This document shows, in pieces, positions 1 through 9,591 of a stretch of DNA of 64,000 bases. This stretch comes from Pseudoxanthomonas composti. Lineage in GTDB: Bacteria > Pseudomonadota > Gammaproteobacteria > Xanthomonadales > Xanthomonadaceae. Position 1 is the first letter of the stretch; every line of letters begins with the position of its first letter. The notes under the pieces were generated by a model. It did no database searches. It was given only the letters and a program-made list of their open reading frames with translations, and had not been told where the DNA came from. The position numbers and the translations under genes were made by a program. The stretch covers positions 124,001 through 188,000 of the forward strand of contig NZ_SAWZ01000003.1 of NCBI RefSeq assembly GCF_004122095.1. The letters are read 5' to 3'.

Positions 1-1276
1 GCTGCTGGGCCAGTTCGGCCAGCTTGGCCAGCGAGGTGGCGCCGACCTCGCGCTTGGGCGACTGCACCGCGCGCAGGAAGGCCGCGTCGTCGTCGGGATT
101 GGCCACCAGGCGCAGCCAGCTCAGCGTGTCCTTGACCTCCTGGCGTTCAAGGAAGGCGGTGCCGCCGGTGAGGTGATACGGCACGCGCAGCAGCTGCAGC
201 GCCTTTTCGATGACCCGCGACTGGAAGTTGCCGCGGAACAGCACGCAGAACTCGCTCCAGGGCACCTGCTTGGAAATGCCCAGGAAGGAGATCTCCGCGG
301 CCACCTTCTCGGCCTCGTGGTCGCTGTCGCGGCACTCCCACACGCGGATGCGCTGGCCGTCGGCCTGGTCGGACCACAGCGTCTTGAGGTGCTCGTGCGG
401 GTTGTGGGCAATCAGCGCGTTGGCCGCGCGCAGCACGCGGTTGGAGCAGCGGTAGTTCTGCTCCAGCTTGATGATCTGCAGCGCCGGATAGTCGCGGCCC
501 ATCTGCAGCAGGTTGTCCGGATTGGCGCCGCGCCAGGCGTAGATGCTCTGGTCGTCGTCGCCCACGCAGGTGAAGTCGCCGCGCTCGCCGGCCAGGGCCT
601 TGAGCAGCCGGTACTGGGCATCGTTGGTGTCCTGGCACTCGTCCACCAGCAGGTAGCCGATGCGCTCGCGCCAGGCCAGGGTGATGTCGTGGTGTTCTTC
701 CAGGATCTGCACCGGCAGGCGGATCAGGTCGTCGAAATCCACCGCGTTGAAGCTGTTCAGGCGGGCCTGGTAGAGCTCATAGAAGGTCGCCGCGCTGACC
801 TCGCGCGGGCTGCGCGCGGCGGCCATGGCCTGCTCCGGCGACAGGCCCATGTTCTTGGCGCGCGAGATCAGCGACTTGATCATCTCGATCTCGTCGGGCT
901 TGGCCCCGCCCATCAGGTCCTTGATCTGCGCGGCCGAATCGTCGGCGTCGAAGATCGAGAAGTTGCGTTTCAGGCCCGCGGCCTCGTGCTCGATCTGCAG
1001 GAACTTCAGGCCCAGCGCGTGGAAGGTGCAGATGGTCAGGCCATCGGCCGCATCGCCGCGGATGCGCTTGGCCAGGCGCTCGCGCATCTCCTTGGCAGCC
1101 TTGTTGGTGAAGGTGATCGCCGCGATGCGCTTGGCCGGCATGCGCCCAGAGCCGATCAGGTGGGCGATCTTCTCGATGATCACGCGGGTCTTGCCGCTGC
1201 CTGCGCCGGCCAGCACCAGCAGGGGGCCATGCACGTGCAGCACGGCGGCGCGTTGGGGGGGGTTGAGGAAATCCAT
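1..1276 (-). CDS. rep: ATP-dependent DNA helicase Rep (3' end beyond window)
   Basis: Superfamily 1A DNA helicase that translocates 3'-5' on single-stranded DNA and helps restart or clear replication forks. About 425 codons are visible; the 3' part lies beyond base 1. The protein opens MDFLNPPQRAAV. Walker A GAGSGKT lies at residues 24-30, motif Ia reads ITFTNKAAKEM, Walker B reads DECQDTN and motif III reads GDDDQSIYAWRGA. This is the Rep/UvrD/PcrA order, and the N-terminus resembles Rep more than UvrD. The ATG is at 1276-1274, divergent from the gene starting at 1359. UvrD remains the alternative because the C-terminal half is missing. Confidence 0.85.
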   Translation of the reverse strand, partial: MDFLNPPQRAAVLHVHGPLLVLAGAGSGKTRVIIEKIAHLIGSGRMPAKRIAAITFTNKAAKEMRERLAKRIRGDAADGLTICTFHALGLKFLQIEHEAAGLKRNFSIFDADDSAAQIKDLMGGAKPDEIEMIKSLISRAKNMGLSPEQAMAAARSPREVSAATFYELYQARLNSFNAVDFDDLIRLPVQILEEHHDITLAWRERIGYLLVDECQDTNDAQYRLLKALAGERGDFTCVGDDDQSIYAWRGANPDNLLQMGRDYPALQIIKLEQNYRCSNRVLRAANALIAHNPHEHLKTLWSDQADGQRIRVWECRDSDHEAEKVAAEISFLGISKQVPWSEFCVLFRGNFQSRVIEKALQLLRVPYHLTGGTAFLERQEVKDTLSWLRLVANPDDDAAFLRAVQSPKREVGATSLAKLAELAQQ

Positions 1277-1358
1277 GGGGCGGCGGCAATGACGACCGGC
1301 CTATTTTACCGCGCACAGGTCGCGGGCATGATCGGCCCGAGCCCTTCAGGAGATGGAC

Positions 1359-2072
1359 ATGCGCAGGAACTTATGGATGGTAGCCATGCTGGCGATCTTG
1401 CCGATGGCCGCACAGGCCGCACCGGATGGAGCGTCGACCGGCCCCAGGCAGGACGTGCTGCAGGGCGGTTTTCTGGATTACCACCCGGACATGGCCAACA
1501 ACAACCGCGGCATGGAAGCGCTGCGCGCGGGCGATGCGCCCAAGGCCATGGAGTACTTCCGCCGCGCCGCCCGCTATGCGGACAAGGCGTCGCAGGCCTT
1601 GCTGGGCGAGATGTACTGGTACGGCGTCAACATGGCGCCGGACCGGGTCAAGGCGCTGCAATGGATGGAGCTGGCCGCCGAGCGCGATTACCCGACCTTC
1701 GTCGAGCTGCGCGAGAAGTTCCGCGCCGCGCTGACGCCAGAGGAATTGCAACAAGTCGAGGCCGGACGCAAGGCCTTGTGGGATGAATACGGCGACGCGG
1801 TGGCATCCCCACGCATTGCCAAGGAGCTGGAGCGCGGCCGGCGCGCCATCACCGGCAGCCGGACTGGCGCGCTCACCGGCCAGGTGGAGATCCAGTTCCC
1901 GGCGGCGATGGGCGGCATGCGTACCATCCAGGCTTCGGAGTACTACAAGTCGCAGTTCTGGGACCCGGTGGAGTACCAGCAATGGGTGGACAAGAGCTGG
2001 ATCGACTACGGCAAGAGCAAGGTGCGGGTGGGCGAGGTCGAGGCGGCCGCCAAGGCGGGGGACGCCAAGTAG
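1359..2072 (+). CDS. secreted Sel1-like repeat protein
   Basis: Small exported protein of unknown role, 237 aa from the chosen start. An N-terminal signal peptide (hydrophobic MVAMLAILPMAAQA, then APDG) is followed by one or two Sel1/TPR-like helical repeats around AMEYFRRAARYADKASQAL and LLGEMYWYGVNMAPDRVKAL, a pattern used for protein-protein contacts. An ATG at 1353 is in frame but abuts the AGGAG at 1348-1352. The ATG at 1359 has proper spacing and is preferred. The C-terminal half (a Gly/Met segment, then Tyr/Trp-rich) matches no family I recognise. Monocistronic, divergent from rep. Confidence 0.7.
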   Translation: MRRNLWMVAMLAILPMAAQAAPDGASTGPRQDVLQGGFLDYHPDMANNNRGMEALRAGDAPKAMEYFRRAARYADKASQALLGEMYWYGVNMAPDRVKALQWMELAAERDYPTFVELREKFRAALTPEELQQVEAGRKALWDEYGDAVASPRIAKELERGRRAITGSRTGALTGQVEIQFPAAMGGMRTIQASEYYKSQFWDPVEYQQWVDKSWIDYGKSKVRVGEVEAAAKAGDAK

Positions 2073-2089
2073 GGTCGGACGCTCGCGCA

Positions 2090-2215
2090 GGCGAGGAGTG
2101 AGCGAGGAGGAGTGAGGGACGGCGCGCCGCGCTGGCCGGCGAGTATCCTGTCCGACTCTGCGCAATGCAGCGGGCGCCGCTCACTCCTCACTCCTCTTCG
2201 CTCACTCCTCGCTTC
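2090..2215. repeat. GGAGTGAG-family intergenic repeat, two opposed arms
   Basis: A purine-rich arm (2090-2117, GCGAGGAGTGAG units) and its pyrimidine-rich complement (2181-2215, TCACTCCTC units ending CTCGCTTC) face each other across about 60 bp. The right arm runs directly into the ATG of tdk. The same units recur near 20.0, 20.3, 23.6, 39.8 and 40.2 kb. A transcript through here could form a long hairpin just 5' of tdk. Confidence 0.75.
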
Positions 2216-2836
2216 ATGGCCAAGCTCTACTTCTACTACTCGGCGATGAATGCCGGGAAGACCACCACCCTGCTGCAGTCGGCGCACAACTACCGCGAGC
2301 GGGGGATGCGCACGTTGATCCTGACGCCGCGCCTGGACGACCGTGCCGGGCGCGGGGTGGTGGCTTCGCGCATCGGGCTGCGGGCCGAGGGCGTGGCGTT
2401 CGACCCGCGCACCGACCTGGAGGCGCTGGTGCGCGCGGAGATCGCCGCGCATGGGCCGCTGCACTGCGTGCTGGTGGACGAGGCGCAGTTCCTGGCGCGC
2501 GCGCAGGTGTGGCAGCTGACCGAGGTGGTCGATGCGCTGCGCCTGCCGGTGCTGTGCTACGGGCTGCGCACGGACTTCCGTGGCGAGCTGTTCGAGGGCA
2601 GCCAGTACCTGCTGGCCTGGGCCGACGAGCTCAGCGAGATCAAGACCATCTGCCATACCGGCGCCAAGGCCACCATGACCGTGCGCGTGGACGAGGCCGG
2701 GCGGGCGGTGCAGGACGGGCCGCAGGTGGAGATCGGCGGCAACGAGCGCTACGTCTCGGTCAGCCGCGCCGAGTTCAAGAAGATCAGCCGCGGCGAAGGC
2801 GTGATCGAACCGGTGCAGGCCAGCCTGCCGCTCTAG
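2216..2836 (+). CDS. tdk: thymidine kinase
   Basis: Type II thymidine kinase (206 aa) that phosphorylates thymidine to dTMP in the pyrimidine salvage pathway. It begins [20 protein letters not shown], with the P-loop at residues 8-16, the DEAQFL Walker B segment and the C-terminal [14 protein letters not shown] signature. The zinc-binding cysteines of many family members are mostly missing: one Cys remains in TICHTGAKA. In-frame codons upstream of 2216 lie inside the repeat, so the ATG immediately after the repeat is taken as the start. No clear Shine-Dalgarno is visible because the repeat occupies that position. Confidence 0.93.
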   Translation: MAKLYFYYSAMNAGKTTTLLQSAHNYRERGMRTLILTPRLDDRAGRGVVASRIGLRAEGVAFDPRTDLEALVRAEIAAHGPLHCVLVDEAQFLARAQVWQLTEVVDALRLPVLCYGLRTDFRGELFEGSQYLLAWADELSEIKTICHTGAKATMTVRVDEAGRAVQDGPQVEIGGNERYVSVSRAEFKKISRGEGVIEPVQASLPL

Positions 2837-2854
2837 CCGAGGCCCCGGGCGCGC

Positions 2855-5683
2855 TCAGCGGCTGCCCGCGGAGGCGCCCTGCAGCTGGCATTGCTGTCGG
2901 ATCTGCGCGACCTGGCGCGGGATCAGGCCGCCGTCGGGCTGCGTGCGGGCCAGGGTGCGTTGCAGCGCCTCCAGCGACGCCAGGGCGGCCTGGCGCTGGC
3001 CGAGCCGGCACCGCGCCTCGGCCGCGAAAGCCTGCGCGCGCCAGCGCATCTTGGGGATCTCGCTGCCGCCGCCGGGGAGCTGGGCCAGCCGGTCCAGCGC
3101 CTGCAGGGCAGGGCCGTCCAGCGGCTGGCTGCGGGCGTCCAGGCGCGCCTGGGTGACCTCGGCATAGCGCGTGCGCGGGTCCTGCGCGCCGTAGCCGACG
3201 CGGGTGAGCTTGACCGCGCGATCCAGCCAGGGCGCGGCCGCGGCCGGGTCGCTGGCGGCCAGGGTCTCGCCGATCAGCCGGTCGGTCTCCCCGACCAGGG
3301 CATGGCTGGCGCCGAAGCGGGCCACCCGCATCTGCCGGGCGGCCTGCAGGTAGCGCAGGGCCTGCGCGTCCTGCCCGGCCTCGTGCAGCACCAGGCCATA
3401 GTTGAACAGGCCGGCGGCCAGCAGCGAGGCGTTTTCCTCGCGTCGCCAGATCGCCACCGCCTTGCGCACGTCGGCCAGGGCCTGCGCCGTCTGGCCGCGC
3501 TCCATGGCGATGATGGCCAGCGAGTTCCAGCCCAGGGCGACCTCACGGTGTTCCGGACCGAGCGCGGCCACGGTCTGGGCCAGCAGCGTGCGCATCTGCG
3601 CGTCGGCCTGGGTGTACCGGCCCAGGTCCACCTCCACCGCCAGGCGCTGGCGGCGCAGGGACAGCAGGATGGGGTGATGACGGCTCTGGCTCTGTTCGGC
3701 CAGGGCGATGGCCTCATCGTAGGTGCGCAGGGCCATGTCGCTGTCGCCCAGGCCGCGGTAGGCCAGCCCCAGGCTGCGCAGGATTTCCACCGCCAGCGGG
3801 CCATCGGCGCCGGCACGCTGGCGCTGCCATGCAAGGGCGCCGCGGAACCCGGCGATGGCGTCCTCGGCCCGGCCCAGGTCGTTCTGCAGCAGCGCCAGGT
3901 CGAACAGGTTCTCGGCGATGCCGGCATCGTTGCCGGTCTGCCGGCGCAGGGCCATGGCGCGCTCGAACAAGGCCTTGGCGTCCTCGCGCTGGCCCTGCAG
4001 CCGGCGGCAGCGGCCGTACTGGGAGAGGTAGTCCGATTCGACCTGCTTGGACAGCAGGCGATCGCGCAGGGGGTGCACGGGCCACAGCGGGGCCAGCAGG
4101 TTCACGCACTCGCCGGTGCGGCCCAGCAGGCGCAGCACGCGGGCGTGCTGGGCGGCGGCCGAATACCGCAGATCGGCGGTGGCCTCCGATCCCAGGTGCT
4201 GCAGCAGCTGTCGCTGGCGCTTGAGCAGCTCCAGCGCGTGCAGGTAGTCGCCCGCGGCGATCTGCAGGCGCGCCAGCACGCCCAGCAGCTCGGCATGCGC
4301 GGCGGGCAGGCCCGCCAGCTCCTGCTCGCCGCGGCGCTCGCCTTCCTCCAACAGGCGCCGGGTTTCGTCGGTGTTGCCGTCGTTGCGGCGGCCGGCGTCC
4401 TCGATCAGGCCGATGACGAAGTCCTGCATCGCCTGCGCGCGCCGGGCTTCGTTGACCGCCTGGCGGGTCTGCCAGAAGCTGATGCCGGCTGCGGCCAGCA
4501 GGCCGAGCGAGAACAGCGTGCCGAAGGCGATCCCCCAGCGGTGCCGGTGCACGTACTTCTGCAGGCGGTAGCCCAGGCTTTGCGGGCGCGCCTGCACCGG
4601 GCGGCCTTCGCGATAGTGGCCCAGGTCCTGCAGCAGGGCCTCCACCGAGGAGTAGCGCTGTTCCGGCGCCTTGGCCAGGGCCTTGAGGGTGATGTTGTCC
4701 AGATCGCCGCGCAGCTGACGGGCCAGGCGCTTGTGTTCGGGCGAGGGCGCACCGTCGGTGCGGCGCAGGACGGCGCTGGAGGGCTTGAGCGGCTCGACGC
4801 TGAGGATCGCCCGTTCCCATTCGGCATCGCTCTGGCGGCGCAGGCGGTAGGGCTTGTCGCCGGTCAGCAGCTCGTACAGCACCACGCCCAGCGAGTACAC
4901 GTCGGTGCGGGTGCTGACCGGCTCGCCGCGGATCTGCTCGGGGGCGGCGTAGTGCAGGGTGAAGGCGCGCACCTCGGTGCGGGCGCCATCGGCCACCGCC
5001 TCGCCCAGCAGCTTGGCGATGCCGAAATCCAGCAGCCTGACCTGGCCATCGGCGGTCACCAGGATGTTGGAGGGCTTGAGGTCGCGGTGCACCACCAGAT
5101 TGGTGTGGGCGTGGCTGACCGCCTGGCAGACCTGGTTGAACAGGCCCAGCCGCGCTTCCAGCGTCAGCGGCGTGCGCCGGCAGTAGTCGGTGATGGTCTC
5201 GCCTTCGACGTAGTCCAGCACCAGGTAGGGCTGGTGCTGGTCGCTGACCCCGGCGCCGAGCAGGCGCGCGATGTTGGGATGGGCCAGGCGCCCCAGGATC
5301 TGGCGTTCGCGGGCGAAGCGTTCCTGCAGGCCGGGGTCGGCCACGCCCGGGCGCAGCAGCTTCAGCGCGACCTTGCGCTCGTACAGGCCATCGGCGCGCT
5401 CGGCCAGCCACACCATGCCCATGCCGCCTTCGCCCAGCGGCTGCAGCAGCCGGTAGGGGCCGATGTGGGTGTCGCGCAGGTCCGGCGGCGCGCGCTCGGG
5501 GATCAGCGGCGTATCGAGGATGGAGGTCTGGTCTTCCTCCAGCGCCAGCAGCGCGATCAACTCATCGGCCAGGGCCGGGTCTTCGGCGCGGATCGCCGCC
5601 AGCCGCGTGGCGCGCGCGGTGGCGGTCAGCTCGAGCAGCACGTCCAGTTGCGGGGACAGGCGCTGCCAGCGTGCGGCATCCAT
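2855..5683 (-). CDS. receptor-type Ser/Thr protein kinase with TPR sensor domain
   Basis: Hanks-type kinase of 942 aa. The N-terminal 70 residues are helical. The kinase domain covers about 75-360, with glycine loop GEGGMGMV (84-91), VALK lysine 108, HRDLKPSN (199-206) and DFG (219-221), so all catalytic residues are present. A single membrane helix lies near 384-405, followed by about 500 residues of TPR-like helical repeats that probably face the periplasm. It sits 35 bp downstream of an ECF sigma gene on the same strand, so the two are probably one operon. Such sigma/kinase pairs replace the usual anti-sigma factor in many proteobacteria. The substrate is unknown; the sigma factor is a plausible one. 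Converges on tdk. Confidence 0.9.
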   Translation of the reverse strand: MDAARWQRLSPQLDVLLELTATARATRLAAIRAEDPALADELIALLALEEDQTSILDTPLIPERAPPDLRDTHIGPYRLLQPLGEGGMGMVWLAERADGLYERKVALKLLRPGVADPGLQERFARERQILGRLAHPNIARLLGAGVSDQHQPYLVLDYVEGETITDYCRRTPLTLEARLGLFNQVCQAVSHAHTNLVVHRDLKPSNILVTADGQVRLLDFGIAKLLGEAVADGARTEVRAFTLHYAAPEQIRGEPVSTRTDVYSLGVVLYELLTGDKPYRLRRQSDAEWERAILSVEPLKPSSAVLRRTDGAPSPEHKRLARQLRGDLDNITLKALAKAPEQRYSSVEALLQDLGHYREGRPVQARPQSLGYRLQKYVHRHRWGIAFGTLFSLGLLAAAGISFWQTRQAVNEARRAQAMQDFVIGLIEDAGRRNDGNTDETRRLLEEGERRGEQELAGLPAAHAELLGVLARLQIAAGDYLHALELLKRQRQLLQHLGSEATADLRYSAAAQHARVLRLLGRTGECVNLLAPLWPVHPLRDRLLSKQVESDYLSQYGRCRRLQGQREDAKALFERAMALRRQTGNDAGIAENLFDLALLQNDLGRAEDAIAGFRGALAWQRQRAGADGPLAVEILRSLGLAYRGLGDSDMALRTYDEAIALAEQSQSRHHPILLSLRRQRLAVEVDLGRYTQADAQMRTLLAQTVAALGPEHREVALGWNSLAIIAMERGQTAQALADVRKAVAIWRREENASLLAAGLFNYGLVLHEAGQDAQALRYLQAARQMRVARFGASHALVGETDRLIGETLAASDPAAAAPWLDRAVKLTRVGYGAQDPRTRYAEVTQARLDARSQPLDGPALQALDRLAQLPGGGSEIPKMRWRAQAFAAEARCRLGQRQAALASLEALQRTLARTQPDGGLIPRQVAQIRQQCQLQGASAGSR

Positions 5684-5718
5684 GGAGGCGGGTGGGAATT
5701 TAAGGCAGGGGCGGGGCG

Positions 5719-6288
5719 TTATTCCTCATGCCCCATCGAGGCCATGAGGAACAGCCGCGCCTTCTGCCAGTCGCGGCGGATGCTGCGCTCGGAGCGCTGC
5801 ATCAGTTCGGCGATCTGCAGCTCGGACAGGCCGGCGAAGTAGCGAAGCTCCACCACCTTGGCCAGGCGCTCGTCGACGTTGGCCAGCCGGTCCAGCGCGC
5901 TGTTCAAGGCCAGCGTGGTCTCGTCCAGGCGCAAGCCGCCTTCCACGTCCTCGGGGATCTCGGCCACGCGCTTGAGGTCGCCGCCGCGCTTGCGCGCCAG
6001 GCGGCTGCGGGCGTAGTCCACCACCACGCTGCGCATGGCCGAGGCGGCGTAGGCGAAGAAGTGCGCGCGGTCGTCGAAACGCGCCGCGCCGCTGCTGCCC
6101 AGCAGCTTCAGATAGGACTCGTGGACCAGGGCGGTGGCGTCCAGGGTCTGGTGCTGCTGGCCGGCCAGCTGGCGCCGGGCCATGGTGTGCAGCTCCTGAT
6201 AGAGCGTGGTCAGGACCCGGTCGAGTGCGGCGCGATCCCCCTCGCGCGCCGATCCCAGCCACAGGGTGATATCGGCAGCCTCGTCCAT
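5719..6288 (-). CDS. ECF-type sigma factor (TIGR02999-like)
   Basis: Sigma-70 family regulator of 189 aa. Region 2 spans about residues 20-95 (LYQELHTMARRQL, ALVHESYLKLL, HFFAYAASAMRSVVVDYAR). Region 4 covers about 125-185 with the helix-turn-helix GLSELQIAELMQRSERSIRRDW. The sequence type is the ECF group usually encoded next to Hanks kinases, and here the kinase gene follows after 35 bp. No anti-sigma factor is visible. Regulation through the downstream kinase is an inference from that arrangement. The ATG at 6288-6286 has only a weak ribosome-binding site. Confidence 0.9.
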   Translation of the reverse strand: MDEAADITLWLGSAREGDRAALDRVLTTLYQELHTMARRQLAGQQHQTLDATALVHESYLKLLGSSGAARFDDRAHFFAYAASAMRSVVVDYARSRLARKRGGDLKRVAEIPEDVEGGLRLDETTLALNSALDRLANVDERLAKVVELRYFAGLSELQIAELMQRSERSIRRDWQKARLFLMASMGHEE

Positions 6289-6404
6289 CTTGATGTGATT
6301 TCCCCACTTAACGAGCGGCGACTATAGCGGCAACCGGTCACGCGCGCGCGAACCTCGCACACGGAACCACAGCGTCGATCGCCGCGCTTGCAGCGGCATG
6401 GAGG

Positions 6405-6427
6405 CGCATTGCCTGGGTGGCAATGCG
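6405..6427. other. hairpin downstream of mutM
   Basis: CGCATTGCC, five bases, GGCAATGCG forms a perfect 9-bp stem in the 239-bp gap between mutM and the ECF sigma gene. It lies past the mutM stop and could end mutM transcription, but no T-run follows. The rest of the gap should hold the sigma promoter; I cannot place it. Confidence 0.4.
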
Positions 6428-6527
6428 TTGGCGCGCGGGCCTTGCGCTCACGGGCGCGCGCAAGTGCGGCACATGGCCGACGACCTGATGGCCCGACACC
6501 GTCACATGAAGAAATCGGTTACATGCC

Positions 6528-7340
6528 TCAGCGCTGGCAGCCCGGGCACCACACGCTGGCGCGCTGACCGATGCTGGCATGGCGCAGGGCACGGCCGCAG
6601 CGCAGGCAGGCCTGGCCCTGGCGGCCATAGACCGACAGTTCCTGCTCGAAGTAGCCGGGCAGCCCGTCGGGGCTGATGAAGTCGCGCAGGGTGGTGCCGC
6701 CGCGGCCGATGGCATAGGCCAGCACCGACTTGACCGCAGCGGCCAGCGCCAGGTAGCGCTCGCGCGAGACCTTGCCGGCGGCCCGCAGCGGCGAGATGCC
6801 GGCCATGAACAGGCTTTCGGCCGCGTAGATGTTGCCCACGCCCACCACCACGCGCTGGTCCATCAGAAAGCTCTTGACCGGCGCGCTGCGGCCGCGGCTC
6901 AGGGCGAACAGCAGGTCCCCGTCGAAGCCCTCGGACAAAGGCTCCGGGCCCAGGTCGCGCAACAGCTCGTGGGTCTGGCCCGGCGGCTGCCACAGCAGGC
7001 AGCCGAAGCGGCGCGGATCGTTCAAGCGCAGCACCTGGCCCGAGTCCAGGGCGATGTCCACATGGTCGTGCGTGCGCAGTGGCGTGTCGGCCGGGAGCAC
7101 GCGCAGGCTGCCGCTCATGCCCAGGTGCAGGACCGCCGCGCCAGCTTCGGTCTCCAGCAACAGGTACTTGGCGCGACGACCGACCTGGCCGATGCGCTGG
7201 CCCGGCAACAGCTGGGACACCTGCTCCGGGATCGGCCAGCGCAGGTCGGCGCGGCGCAGCGTCACCGCGCGCACGCGTCGGCCTTCCACGTGCGGGGCCA
7301 GGCCGCGGCGGGTGGTTTCGACTTCGGGCAGTTCGGGCAC
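6528..7340 (-). CDS. mutM: formamidopyrimidine-DNA glycosylase
   Basis: Bifunctional DNA glycosylase/AP lyase (270 aa) that removes 8-oxoguanine and formamidopyrimidines. The mature N-terminus PELPEVE supplies catalytic Pro2 and Glu3. Lys58 in RRAKYLLLE is the conserved DNA-contacting lysine. The C-terminal zinc finger has Cys245, Cys248, Cys265 and Cys268. Length and ends match the family. The ATG at 7340 is set by the invariant MPELPEVE start. Confidence 0.97.
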   Translation of the reverse strand: MPELPEVETTRRGLAPHVEGRRVRAVTLRRADLRWPIPEQVSQLLPGQRIGQVGRRAKYLLLETEAGAAVLHLGMSGSLRVLPADTPLRTHDHVDIALDSGQVLRLNDPRRFGCLLWQPPGQTHELLRDLGPEPLSEGFDGDLLFALSRGRSAPVKSFLMDQRVVVGVGNIYAAESLFMAGISPLRAAGKVSRERYLALAAAVKSVLAYAIGRGGTTLRDFISPDGLPGYFEQELSVYGRQGQACLRCGRALRHASIGQRASVWCPGCQR

Positions 7341-7419
7341 GGGTGTGGGCCTTCAGCAGGGGGAGCCGATCAACATGGGGCGTGCCGGCGGACGGTCCAA
7401 GCGGCAGCGTGCGCTGCGC

Positions 7420-8226
7420 TCAGCTGCTGGCGAAGTAGCGGCCGTTGTCGTAGCGCACTTTCAGCGCCCCGCCGTAGGCCTGGCTGAGCAGGGCGTCGGT
7501 CAGCACCGCCTGGCGGCTGCCGTCGGCCAGCACCGTGCCGGCGCGCAGCAGCACCACGCGGTCGATCTCCGGCACGATCTCCTCGATGTGGTGGGTCACC
7601 AGCACCAGGGTGATGCCCTCGCGCGCCAGCTGCGACATCAGCCCGGTGAAGTCGCGCTGGGCGATCAGGTCCAGGCCGGCGGTGGGCTCATCCAGCAGCA
7701 GCGCCTTGGGCCGGTGCACCAGCGCCCGCGCGATCAGCACCCGGCGCATCTGCCCGGTGGACAGCTCGCCCACCTCGCGCGCTGCCAGGTCCAAGGCGCC
7801 GACCTGCGCCAGCGCCTGCGTCGCGCGCGTCCGATGCTCGGCGGTGACCGGCAGATCGATGGGCAGGGCGAAGCTGGCGAAGAAGCCGGTGACCACCGCG
7901 TCTTCCACCGTCAGCGACGGCATGGACTGCAGGTCGGCGGTGAGGTCGCTGGTCACCACGCCCAGCTGCGCGCGCAGGTCCTGGGTGCGCCAGCGCACCT
8001 GGCCCATCAGCCGCACCGGCGCCTGGCCTTCGCGGGCCAGCGGGTACAGCTCGCGGTTGATCAGCTTGATGAAGGTGGACTTGCCGCAGCCATTGGCGCC
8101 CAGCAGGGCGGTGTGCTGGCCCAGGTCGATACGCAGCGACACCGCGTCCAGGGCGCTGGCGGTGCCGCGGATCACGGTGGCGTGGTCCAGTTCGATCAGC
8201 GGCGCGGTCTGTGGGATGTCTGTCAT
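7420..8226 (-). CDS. ABC transporter ATP-binding protein (YlmA/ModF-like)
   Basis: Stand-alone ABC ATPase of 268 aa. Walker A GANGCGKST is at residues 43-51, the signature reads LSTGQMRR, Walker B reads ALLLDEPTAGLD and the H-loop reads VTHHIEE. The hydrolysis machinery is therefore complete. No permease or binding protein is adjacent, so the substrate cannot be inferred. The closest family in memory is the single-domain YlmA/ModF-type ATPase. The start at 8226 (MTDIPQTAPL) leaves a 100-bp divergent promoter region shared with the desaturase gene. Longer in-frame starts would overlap that gene. Confidence 0.85.
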   Translation of the reverse strand: MTDIPQTAPLIELDHATVIRGTASALDAVSLRIDLGQHTALLGANGCGKSTFIKLINRELYPLAREGQAPVRLMGQVRWRTQDLRAQLGVVTSDLTADLQSMPSLTVEDAVVTGFFASFALPIDLPVTAEHRTRATQALAQVGALDLAAREVGELSTGQMRRVLIARALVHRPKALLLDEPTAGLDLIAQRDFTGLMSQLAREGITLVLVTHHIEEIVPEIDRVVLLRAGTVLADGSRQAVLTDALLSQAYGGALKVRYDNGRYFASS

Positions 8227-8326
8227 GAAGGCAAGCTGGCCGTCATCAACACCATACGGCGACGACGGGTGAAGTCCGAAAGCGCAGCCCCCATTATGAC
8301 GGCCACGCCCACGGGAGGGGCACGGC

Positions 8327-9535
8327 ATGGGACGGGTGGAGATGGAGTGGGTCGGGTTTCTGGTGGGCGGCGTGGCCGGGTTGGGCGCCTGGGAGCTGGT
8401 GCTGGTGGGGCTGGGCTTCGTGCAGCTGACCATTTTCGCGGTGACGCTATACCTGCATCGCAGCCAGGCGCATCGCGGGGTGGATTTCCACCCGGCGATC
8501 GCCCATGTGTTCCGCTTCTGGACGTGGCTGACCACCTCGATGATCACCCGCGAGTGGGTGGCCATCCACCGCAAGCACCACGCCAAGGTGGAGACCGAGG
8601 AAGACCCGCACAGCCCGCGTATCAAGGGCATCGGCCGGGTGTTCTGGAACGGCGTGGAGCTCTACCGCCAGGCGCGCAGCGAGCGCGCGGACATCGCCCA
8701 GTACGGCAAGGGCGCGCCGGAGGACTGGATCGAGCGGCACCTGTACACGCCGCACGCCAATCTGGGCCCGCTGGCCCTGTTCGTCATGAACTTCGTCCTG
8801 TTCGGCCTGCCCGGCATCGCGCTGTGGGCGATCCAGATGGCGTGGATCCCGTTCTGGGCCGCCGGGGTGATCAACGGACTGGGCCACTGGTGGGGCTATC
8901 GCAATTTCGAATCGGCCGACACCTCGACCAACCTCACGCCGTGGGCGGTGTGGATTGGCGGTGAGGAGCTGCACAACAACCACCACGCCTTCCCCAGCTC
9001 GGCGCGATTCTCCATGCGGCGCTGGGAGTTCGACATCGGCTGGGCGGCGATCCGCGTGCTGGCCGCGCTGGGCCTGGCCAAGGTGCTGCGCGTGGCGCCG
9101 CGCCTGGACCTGCGGCCGAACATCCACGTGCCCGATGCAGATACGCTCAAGGCGCTGCTGGCGCACCGCTTCCACGCCATGACCGAGTATCAGCGCCATG
9201 TGCTGGTCCCGGCTTTGCGCGAGGAGGCCGCGCAGGCCGGTGCGAAGCTGCGCACGTGGCTGCCCACACGCCTGCGCCGCGGCCTGGTCGATGACGGCCG
9301 CTGGCTCAAGCCCGATGCGCGCGAACAGATGCAGCGCTGGGTGGAGCAGCATCCGCGCATCCACGCCCTGGTCGAGCACCGCCGCCGCCTGGCCGCCGTG
9401 CTGGAGGCGCGCAGCCACGATGCGGCCGAGCGCCTGCGCCAGCTGCAGCAGTGGTGCCAGGAGGCCGAGGCCAGCGGCATCCGCGTGCTGCAGGACTATG
9501 CGGCGCGCCTGCGTGGGTATGCGCTGGCGCAGTGA
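8327..9535 (+). CDS. membrane fatty-acid (acyl-CoA/phospholipid) desaturase
   Basis: Di-iron integral membrane desaturase of 402 aa that introduces a cis double bond, probably delta-9, into acyl chains. The three histidine boxes are HRSQAH (44-49), HRKHH (81-85) and HNNHH (216-220). Hydrophobic segments precede the first box and lie between the second and third. The roughly 130 C-terminal residues form a charged helical extension beyond the catalytic core. GGGAGGGG at 8313-8320 sits 6 bp before the ATG at 8327, which supports that start over the later ATG at 8342. Its likely job is adjusting membrane fluidity. Confidence 0.92.
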   Translation: MGRVEMEWVGFLVGGVAGLGAWELVLVGLGFVQLTIFAVTLYLHRSQAHRGVDFHPAIAHVFRFWTWLTTSMITREWVAIHRKHHAKVETEEDPHSPRIKGIGRVFWNGVELYRQARSERADIAQYGKGAPEDWIERHLYTPHANLGPLALFVMNFVLFGLPGIALWAIQMAWIPFWAAGVINGLGHWWGYRNFESADTSTNLTPWAVWIGGEELHNNHHAFPSSARFSMRRWEFDIGWAAIRVLAALGLAKVLRVAPRLDLRPNIHVPDADTLKALLAHRFHAMTEYQRHVLVPALREEAAQAGAKLRTWLPTRLRRGLVDDGRWLKPDAREQMQRWVEQHPRIHALVEHRRRLAAVLEARSHDAAERLRQLQQWCQEAEASGIRVLQDYAARLRGYALAQ

Positions 9536-9591
9536 TGGGCGCGCTCTTCGCACGCCCTGTCGCGACGGCCGGGCGATGCCTAGAATCGCGC

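Noticed and set aside
2891..5842. 983-codon open frame antisense to the Ser/Thr kinase
   Set aside because: A high-GC shadow frame: no start context, repetitive Gln/Gly/Val composition and no domain; the opposite strand encodes a full kinase.
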